64,000 nt of DNA. Source: Sphingomonas canadensis (lineage in GTDB: Bacteria > Pseudomonadota > Alphaproteobacteria > Sphingomonadales > Sphingomonadaceae). A program made the position numbers and the translations under genes. Below the pieces are notes generated by a model. It was given only the letters and a program-made list of their open reading frames with translations. It was not told where the DNA came from and searched no databases. The stretch is from positions 62,001 to 126,000 of the forward strand of contig NZ_JAPDRA010000002.1 of assembly GCF_026013525.1 (NCBI RefSeq), given 5' to 3'. Positions 58,355 to 64,000 of the stretch are shown here, one piece after another (position 1 is the stretch's first letter; every line of letters begins with the position of its first letter).

Positions 58355-59581
58355 TCAGCCGACGCGCTTGCCGCCCTTCCAGATCGCCGCCACCTTGCCC
58401 TGCACCGGCAACCCGTCGAAGGGCGTGTTCCCGGCGCGGGCCACCATCGCCTCGGCGTCGATGCGCCAGGGCTTGCCGGGATCGACCAGGATCAGGTCGG
58501 CGGCGAGTCCGGGCGCGATGCGCCCGGCGTCCAGCCCCAGGATGCGCGCCGGGTTCTCCGCCAGCAGCTCGAACAGCCGCGCCAGCCCGATCGTGCCGTC
58601 ATGGACGAAGCCCATGCCCAGCGCGAACAGCGTCTCTGCGCCGGACATGCCGGGCTCCGCATCGGCGAAGGGCAGGCGCTTCTCTTCCGGCCCGCGCGGA
58701 TCATGGCCGGAAAACAGCACGTCGATGGTGCCGTCCGCAAGCGCCGCCAGGCACGCGCGCCGGTCCGCGTCGCTGCGCAGCGGCGGGGAGAGGCGTGCAT
58801 AGGTGCGGAAATCGGATACGTCGATGTCAGACAGCAGCAGATGGGCTGGGGTGATGCCGCAGGTGACCGGCAGGCCGCGATCCTTGGCGCGGCGCACCAG
58901 CTCCAGCCCCTGCGCGGTGGTGACCTGTCGAAAGTGCAGCCGCGCGCCCGTCTCCTCGACCAGGATCAGGTCGCGCGCGATCGCCAGCGCCTCTGCGGCG
59001 GCAGGGGCGGAGGGCAGGCCCAGGCGCATCGCCGTCTCGCCCTCGGTCGCCACCGCGCCCGCGGCCAGCCCGCCGTCCTCGGCATGCGCGATCACCGCCA
59101 GCCCGCAATCGCGCGCATAGGCCAGCACCTTCCGCATCACGCCCGAATCGGCGATCCAGCCGCGCCCGGTGGCCACCGCCCGCGCGCCCGCGGCCTGGTT
59201 GATCGCCATCTCTGCCAGGTCGTCGCCCTTCAGCCCCTGGGTCGCCGCCGCCAGCGGATGCACCCACAGCTCCGGCTTGCCCATCAGCGCGGCGCGGCGG
59301 ACGATGCCGGGATCGTCGAGCACGGGGGACTGATCGGGCATCAGCCCCACGCGCGCGATGCCCCCCGCGTGGCACGCCCGGCGATCGACCGCGAACACGC
59401 CCAGATCGATGATCGCGGGCATCAGCCACCCGCCGCCGCGCACGATCTGCGCGCAATCGATCACCTCGCCGTCGCCCGCGATTTCGCCGGTGCCGATCTG
59501 GGCGATGACGTCGCCCTGTGTCGCGAGCGGCGCCTGAAGCCCCTCCGGCCCGATCCGGCTGTTGAGGAAATAGCGCTTCAT
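58355..59581 (-). CDS. pyrC': Dihydroorotase-like protein (inactive PyrC')
   Basis: A 408-residue amidohydrolase-fold protein. At the place of the catalytic HxH the sequence is DLGVF (59-63), and the later metal/active residues are lost (FSGHDPRG where dihydroorotases have TDHAPH). This matches the non-catalytic partner of PyrB known in Pseudomonas. It overlaps pyrB by four bases. An active dihydroorotase should be encoded elsewhere. Confidence 0.88.
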   Translation of the reverse strand: MKRYFLNSRIGPEGLQAPLATQGDVIAQIGTGEIAGDGEVIDCAQIVRGGGWLMPAIIDLGVFAVDRRACHAGGIARVGLMPDQSPVLDDPGIVRRAALMGKPELWVHPLAAATQGLKGDDLAEMAINQAAGARAVATGRGWIADSGVMRKVLAYARDCGLAVIAHAEDGGLAAGAVATEGETAMRLGLPSAPAAAEALAIARDLILVEETGARLHFRQVTTAQGLELVRRAKDRGLPVTCGITPAHLLLSDIDVSDFRTYARLSPPLRSDADRRACLAALADGTIDVLFSGHDPRGPEEKRLPFADAEPGMSGAETLFALGMGFVHDGTIGLARLFELLAENPARILGLDAGRIAPGLAADLILVDPGKPWRIDAEAMVARAGNTPFDGLPVQGKVAAIWKGGKRVG

Positions 59582-60567
59582 GCCCAGCCCTCCACGCCGC
59601 GCGCGCGCCGCGTCAGCACGTCGAGGCAGGCCATGCGCACCGCGACTCCCATCTCCACCTGCTCGGTGATCGCGGAGCGTTCGGGATGATCGGCGACGCT
59701 GGACGTGATCTCCACGCCGCGGTTCATCGGGCCGGGGTGCATCACCAGCGCGTCGGGCTTCGCGCGCTCCAGCCGCTCGGGGGTCAGGCCGTAGCGCATA
59801 TGATATTCGCGGGTGGAGGGGATGAAGGCGCCGCTCATCCGCTCGTTCTGCAGCCGCAGCATCATCACCACGTCCGCGCCCTCCAGCGCCGCGTCGAAAT
59901 CCTTGAAGGGCGTCACGCCCATCCGCTCGATCCCCACCGGCATCAGCGTGGCGGGGGCGCAGACGCGCACCTCGGCGGCCAGCGCGGTGAGCGAGAGCAT
60001 GTTCGATCGCGCCACCCGGCTGTGCAGGATGTCGCCGCAGATCACGACGCGCTGGCCCGCGATGGCGCCGCGCCGCCGCCGGATCGTCAGCGCGTCGAGC
60101 AGCGCCTGGGTAGGGTGCTCGTGCCAGCCGTCGCCCGCGTTCAGCACCGGGCAGCCCACCTTGTCGGCGATGAGCTGCACCGCGCCCGAGCTGCTGTGGC
60201 GGATCACGATCACGTCGCCGCGCATCGCGTTCAGCGTCACGGCGGTGTCGATCAGCGTCTCGCCCTTCTTCACGCTGCTCTGGCCCGCATGCATGTTCAC
60301 CACATCGGCGCCCAGTTTCTTCCCCGCGATCTCGAAGCTCAGCAGCGTGCGCGTGCTGTTTTCGAAGAAGGCGTTGATCTGGGTTATGCCCTCCAGCCGC
60401 CGGTCGCTCTTGCCGCGCCCGCGGTTGAAATCGACCCAATGCTCCGCCTCGTCGAGCAGGAACAGGATCTGGTGGGGCTCCAATCCCGCGATGCCAGTCA
60501 GGTGCCGGTGCGGGAAAACGGCGCCGCCCGGTATCTGGGCGGCGGGGCGATGATCGGACGGAGGCAT
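59578..60567 (-). CDS. pyrB: Aspartate carbamoyltransferase
   Basis: A 329-residue catalytic chain of pyrimidine synthesis. Carbamoyl-phosphate motif [25 protein letters not shown] and HPTQALLD, and the aspartate motif HPGPMNRG are intact. Followed, with four-base overlap, by the PyrC'-like gene. Confidence 0.95.
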   Translation of the reverse strand: MPPSDHRPAAQIPGGAVFPHRHLTGIAGLEPHQILFLLDEAEHWVDFNRGRGKSDRRLEGITQINAFFENSTRTLLSFEIAGKKLGADVVNMHAGQSSVKKGETLIDTAVTLNAMRGDVIVIRHSSSGAVQLIADKVGCPVLNAGDGWHEHPTQALLDALTIRRRRGAIAGQRVVICGDILHSRVARSNMLSLTALAAEVRVCAPATLMPVGIERMGVTPFKDFDAALEGADVVMMLRLQNERMSGAFIPSTREYHMRYGLTPERLERAKPDALVMHPGPMNRGVEITSSVADHPERSAITEQVEMGVAVRMACLDVLTRRARGVEGWA

Positions 60568-60619
60568 TAAAGGCGCTGGTTAGCCGCCGCGGCGGGGGGT
60601 GGCAAGCGGCCGGAACGCC

Positions 60620-61252
60620 TCAATTTATCGGCCGCACCTCGATCACCTTCAGATAGCCCATCCGCTCGTTCCAGGGGGGCAGCATGTTGAACTGCGACCA
60701 GCGGCCGGGAAGGTAGCTACAGGTGCCGGCGTCCACCTGAGGCCCCACCGGGCCGATCGTCACGGGCAGCAGGCGCACGACCTCATAGGTCACCACGCGG
60801 TCCACCGCCGCCTTGAACCCGGTGGTGACCGCCAGATGGGCACGAACGTCCTCCACATCGGCGATATAGTCGAACGTGCCCCAGCCGCCCGGCGAATCGG
60901 GCTGCTGCCCCGGCGCGATCGCCATCTGGAAGCGCGTGCCCGTGGGCAGCACCGTGATCGGCGGGTTGGGCACAGTGGGCACGTACCAGGAAGGCCAGGG
61001 CGACTGGCCCTTCACCAGCGCCTGATAGGCGGCGGTGGCGGCGGCATCGTCGGCATAGCGCCAGCGGTTTTCCGCCCACCATGCCTTGCCCGGCGGCGAA
61101 TCGATCGCGGTTGCGTCGCACGCCGGGGCAGGGGAGGGGCTGGGCGCCGGCGCCGCCACAGGCGGGGCGCCCGATGCGGTCTGCGCCACGGCGGGCAGGC
61201 AGGTGCCCAGGATCAGGCTTGCGCCAAGCAAAAGCCGGGTTGCGTTCCGCAT
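60620..61252 (-). CDS. Exported protein of unknown function
   Basis: A 210-residue protein with signal peptide (ending LPAVAQT), a Pro/Ala-rich stretch and a mixed domain (WWAENRWRYADDAAATAAYQALV, FQMAIAPGQQPDSPGGWGTFDYI). Single cysteines only (CDATAI, GTCSYL). No family recognised. Confidence 0.65.
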   Translation of the reverse strand: MRNATRLLLGASLILGTCLPAVAQTASGAPPVAAPAPSPSPAPACDATAIDSPPGKAWWAENRWRYADDAAATAAYQALVKGQSPWPSWYVPTVPNPPITVLPTGTRFQMAIAPGQQPDSPGGWGTFDYIADVEDVRAHLAVTTGFKAAVDRVVTYEVVRLLPVTIGPVGPQVDAGTCSYLPGRWSQFNMLPPWNERMGYLKVIEVRPIN

Positions 61253-61350
61253 GATATTTCCCCCTCCAGGCCGATCCGCCGAAGCGATCCGGACGAATAT
61301 TTGCCGATACTTGATCGCTGGCGGGGCCTTGTCCAGTACCCGCGCCGGTT

Positions 61351-61815
61351 TCAGCCCGCCGCGACCAGCCCGTCGATCGCGCCTTGCAGGATATAGGCGG
61401 CCGCCATCTTGTCGATCAGCTCGGCGCGGCGCGCGCGGCTGGCGTCCTGCTCGATCAGCGTGCGCTCCACCGCGGCGGTGGACCAGCGCTCGTCCCACAG
61501 CAGGATCGGCAGCCCCATATCCTCCATGTTGCGGGCGAAGGCGCGGGTGGATTGGGTGCGCGGGCTGTCGCTTCCGTCCAGGTTGAGCGGCAGGCCGATC
61601 ACCAGACCCACCACCTGCTGCTGCTCCGCCAGCGCCGCCAGCGCCGCCTTGTCCTTGCTGAACTTGGTCCGCCGCACCAGCAGCGCGGGGCTGGCGAAAC
61701 TCCACCCGGCGTCGCACAGCGCGGTGCCGATCGTCTTGGTGCCCACGTCCAGCCCCATCAGCCGCCCGCCATCGGGCAGCGCGGCGCGGAATTCGGCGGG
61801 GGCGGTGGTGATCAT
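61351..61815 (-). CDS. ruvX: Holliday-junction-resolvase-like RuvX (YqgF)
   Basis: A 154-residue RNase H-fold protein with the motifs [26 protein letters not shown] and [10 protein letters not shown]. It is involved in pre-16S rRNA processing. Its ATG (61815) overlaps the stop of the upstream hydrolase by four bases. Confidence 0.92.
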   Translation of the reverse strand: MITTAPAEFRAALPDGGRLMGLDVGTKTIGTALCDAGWSFASPALLVRRTKFSKDKAALAALAEQQQVVGLVIGLPLNLDGSDSPRTQSTRAFARNMEDMGLPILLWDERWSTAAVERTLIEQDASRARRAELIDKMAAAYILQGAIDGLVAAG

Positions 61816-62912
61816 TTCCGCCCGAACGCGGCCATCCGCCGCGCGGCATCGGCGCGGACGTTGCCCCAGAACAGGCTGTAGTCGAACACGTGATAGTTGT
61901 TCCCGGGCAGCATGTACGGCCCCATGTTCGGCGGGCTGGCGCCGATATTCAGGAAGCCGCGCCCGTCGCACGCCGCGGGGACGAGCCCGGCGGTCAGCTC
62001 GGCCGACTTCAGGTCCTTCGACGGGATCAGCGTGCCCAGGTTCGCCTCTGCCGGGGCGCTGCCGCCCGCACGGCCGGTGAGCGGGTTGGTGCAGACCATC
62101 GCCGTCGCCGCGCGCGGCTTGCCGGTCAGCCCGGTGGTAGCGTCGAAGATGTCGGTCACCATCGCATGGTCGGCGGGCTCGGCGAAACTCTGCCACGAAA
62201 GGATGCAGCCGGCCTGGTCCTCGCGCTCGCACGCGGGCAGCCCCAGCGCGGGCAGATCGGCGGTCAGCGAGATCGGCCAGCCGACGGCATAGGCGGCCAC
62301 GATCCGCTTCGCGACCGGCTTGCCCGCCACCTGATCGGCCAGCAGCCGGGTGAGCATCAGCGCGCCCTGGCTGTGCCCGGCCAGGATGATCGGCCGGTCG
62401 CCCGCCTGTTCCAGGAAGGCGGCGAAGGCGGCGGCCACGTCGCGATAGGCGAAGTCCAGCGCGCGGCTTGCCTCGGCCTGGCTGGTCAGGAAGGCGCCGA
62501 ACGCCACCTGGCGATAGCGCGGCGCCCAGATCGCGGCGATGCCGTTGAACGCGCTTGCCTGGCCGCGCAGGAACAGCTCGGCGCGGGCATTCGCCTCGGC
62601 ATTGTCCAGCGGCGCGTTCCAGTGCGTCGCCTCCAGGTATGAGGTCGGGTGGATGAAGAACAGCGCGGCGGGCGGATCGGCGGCCGTGCTCTGCCCGGCG
62701 GGCACCCACAGCGCCGGATTGCCCGGCTTGTCCGGCCGCGCGATCCACATCTCGGCCCCCGCATAGGACGGCGGCGGCGCGAGCTGCTCAACGGCCACGC
62801 GCGGCACCATGGCAAGGCGCAGAAGCTCCTTGCCCCAGAACCGGTAGGTCATGAGGGCGGCCCCGGCGAGCACGATCAATATGACGACGGCATAAAGGAA
62901 CTTCCGGGCCAC
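61812..62912 (-). CDS. DUF3089 alpha/beta-hydrolase
   Basis: A 366-residue protein from GTG 62912. One N-terminal membrane helix ([19 protein letters not shown]) and a hydrolase domain with the GHSQG nucleophile motif ([19 protein letters not shown]) and a family-like [16 protein letters not shown]. Coupled to ruvX by a four-base overlap. Substrate unknown. Confidence 0.8.
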   Translation of the reverse strand: MARKFLYAVVILIVLAGAALMTYRFWGKELLRLAMVPRVAVEQLAPPPSYAGAEMWIARPDKPGNPALWVPAGQSTAADPPAALFFIHPTSYLEATHWNAPLDNAEANARAELFLRGQASAFNGIAAIWAPRYRQVAFGAFLTSQAEASRALDFAYRDVAAAFAAFLEQAGDRPIILAGHSQGALMLTRLLADQVAGKPVAKRIVAAYAVGWPISLTADLPALGLPACEREDQAGCILSWQSFAEPADHAMVTDIFDATTGLTGKPRAATAMVCTNPLTGRAGGSAPAEANLGTLIPSKDLKSAELTAGLVPAACDGRGFLNIGASPPNMGPYMLPGNNYHVFDYSLFWGNVRADAARRMAAFGRK

Positions 62913-63049
62913 GACCCAATCTCCATTGTGCAATGCAGCATTAGCGGCGCCGGGGCAACCGCGATCCCCGTGGGCGATGGTTGCGAACCATGCAACCGCG
63001 ATTGACGCGACGGGTTCCCGCGGAGGATATTCGCGCGGGGGAGAGGCCG

Positions 63050-64000
63050 ATGAATCTGCGCGAGCTGATCGGCGTGATCGGGTGGCAGGGCGGTGCCGCC
63101 GCCGATGCGATCGCGCGCGCCGCGCAGGGCCATCCCGAATGGCGGGATTTCGCCGATCCGGCCGCGGCCGACCCCGAAGCGCAACTCCCCGATGCGCTGG
63201 TTTCCGCGGCGCTTGCCCAGGCGGGCGTGCCGCTGGCGTGGCAGGGCGGCTTCCTTCGCCCGCGCGACTCCGCGCCGCGCGACGAATCGCTGGTGGCAAT
63301 CGAAGCCGCGATGGCCCGCACGAACCGCGAGGCGATGGCACAGTTGCAACACAAGCCGGAGATTGTCCCGCAACGGGACAAGGATCAACCGGCGCAGGTG
63401 GAGAGCAGGAGCATGGAAACGGCACAGGAAGCGGATTGGGAGGCGCATGACGACGGCGATGCCGAAGACGGCGGCCTCGACTGGAACTGGCGCCCCGTGG
63501 CGCTGGCGCTGCTCGGGCTGGCGACGGGCGTCGGCGTGCATCTGATCCTCCGGCAGGACTTCGATCCGGCCAGGACCCATTGGCAGCTCATCCAACTCGT
63601 CGCGCTGGTCGTCACCGCGGGCATGATCGGCTTCACCGTCGAGCGGCGAAGCTGGATACTTCCGCTGGTCTTCGCGGTCGCCACCGGCGCGGTCGCCGCG
63701 GCGGTCACCTGGTGGAACGGCCCGCCGCACCTGTGGGAAGGCAGCGACGGCTGGCGCCTGTTCGCGCTGTTCCTGGCGATCGCCATCGCCGCCCCGCTGT
63801 TCCAGGCCGCGCATGGAGAGGGGGCGCCGTCCTTCCCCTATCCCGCGGTCCACGATCATGCCTGGACCAATGTGGTGCTGTGGGTAGCCTGCTGGGTGTT
63901 CGTCGGTGTGGTGTTCCTGCTGATGTGGCTGCTCGCCGCGCTGTTCAACCTGATCGAGCTGACCTTCCTGCGCGAGCTGCTGGAGAAGGACTGGTTCATC
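63050..64000 (+). CDS. DUF4153-like membrane protein, 5' part
   Basis: The frame from ATG 63050 (MNLRELIGVIGWQGG...) stays open to the window edge (317 codons). After an acidic, soluble-looking N-terminal part comes a multi-pass region (VALALLGLATGVGVHLIL..., LVVTAGMIGFTV, LVFAVATGAVAAAVTWW, VLWVACWVFVGVVFLLMWLLAALFNLIEL). The C-terminal WWLLAALFNLIELTFLRELL style is that of DUF4153/DUF4173-like proteins; assignment is tentative. It continues past the window. Confidence 0.68.
   Translation, partial: MNLRELIGVIGWQGGAAADAIARAAQGHPEWRDFADPAAADPEAQLPDALVSAALAQAGVPLAWQGGFLRPRDSAPRDESLVAIEAAMARTNREAMAQLQHKPEIVPQRDKDQPAQVESRSMETAQEADWEAHDDGDAEDGGLDWNWRPVALALLGLATGVGVHLILRQDFDPARTHWQLIQLVALVVTAGMIGFTVERRSWILPLVFAVATGAVAAAVTWWNGPPHLWEGSDGWRLFALFLAIAIAAPLFQAAHGEGAPSFPYPAVHDHAWTNVVLWVACWVFVGVVFLLMWLLAALFNLIELTFLRELLEKDWFI

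Overview
The window is GC-rich, densely coded alphaproteobacterial chromosome. Gene content and order point to a member of the Sphingomonadales, probably Sphingomonas or a close relative. Supporting signs are the rpmH-rnpA-yidD-yidC-engB block, a YfgM-like/bamB/der block, a long TonB-dependent receptor, a ThiS-ThiG fusion, an ilvB/ilvN/ilvC cluster and many leaderless-looking GTG/TTG starts. Genus-level placement is inference from protein style; no database search was possible.

Layout. 1-8.5 kb: the tail of a GGDEF-EAL protein, dapE, a cupin, a GST, a quinone-oxidoreductase-like protein, then the inward-reading ribosomal protein L34 / RNase P / membrane-insertase operon. 8.6-14.0 kb: comM, split by a 3.9-kb IS1595-type transposon (9352-13253) with 25-bp perfect terminal inverted repeats, an 8-bp target duplication and five passenger genes. 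14.1-15.7 kb: a small secreted repeat protein and a FecR-domain protein. 15.8-19.07 kb: a tRNA-Leu(CAA) followed by a 3.2-kb integration scar with the C-terminal remnant of a serine recombinase, unrecognised genes, and two further copies of the tRNA-end core. 19.1-29 kb: a membrane protein/XRE regulator pair with a palindromic operator on its promoter, panB, outer-membrane assembly (bamB), der, a TusA-like protein, an orphan HPt protein, bacterioferritin and its ferredoxin, DUF418 and DUF3052 proteins, and a tandem pair of small exported paralogues. 29-40 kb: purL, arsC, accC-accB, aroQ, thiSG, a lipoprotein hydrolase, a PPP phosphatase, an M48 protease and a SWIB protein. 40.5-44.2 kb: leuA with a leucine-rich leader peptide and alternative hairpins, and a folE-SDR-folB pterin operon. 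44.4-52.2 kb: a TonB-dependent receptor, YceI, a 2TM/beta-rich membrane protein, and ilvC/ilvN/small ORF/ilvB. 52.3-64 kb: miaA, serB, a Sel1-SPOR protein, a ParA/RHH-like/TPR-SPOR trio, pyrB with a pseudo-dihydroorotase, ruvX, a DUF3089 hydrolase and a DUF4153-like membrane protein running off the end.

How the genes work together. Most are housekeeping: branched-chain amino acids (leuA, ilvBNC), folate/pterins, pyrimidines (pyrB-pyrC'), purines, fatty-acid initiation (accBC), envelope assembly (yidC, bamB) and iron storage. The accessory material is confined to two insertions: the transposon in comM, which breaks a protein known from other bacteria to support natural transformation, and the tRNA-Leu island. 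The most notable regulatory elements are the leuA leader and the XRE operator. The strongest candidate oddities are the passenger set of the IS1595-type transposon (with an ImmA/IrrE-like protein lacking the first catalytic His), the small ORF wedged between ilvB and ilvN, and rnpA, which has no canonical start after rpmH.
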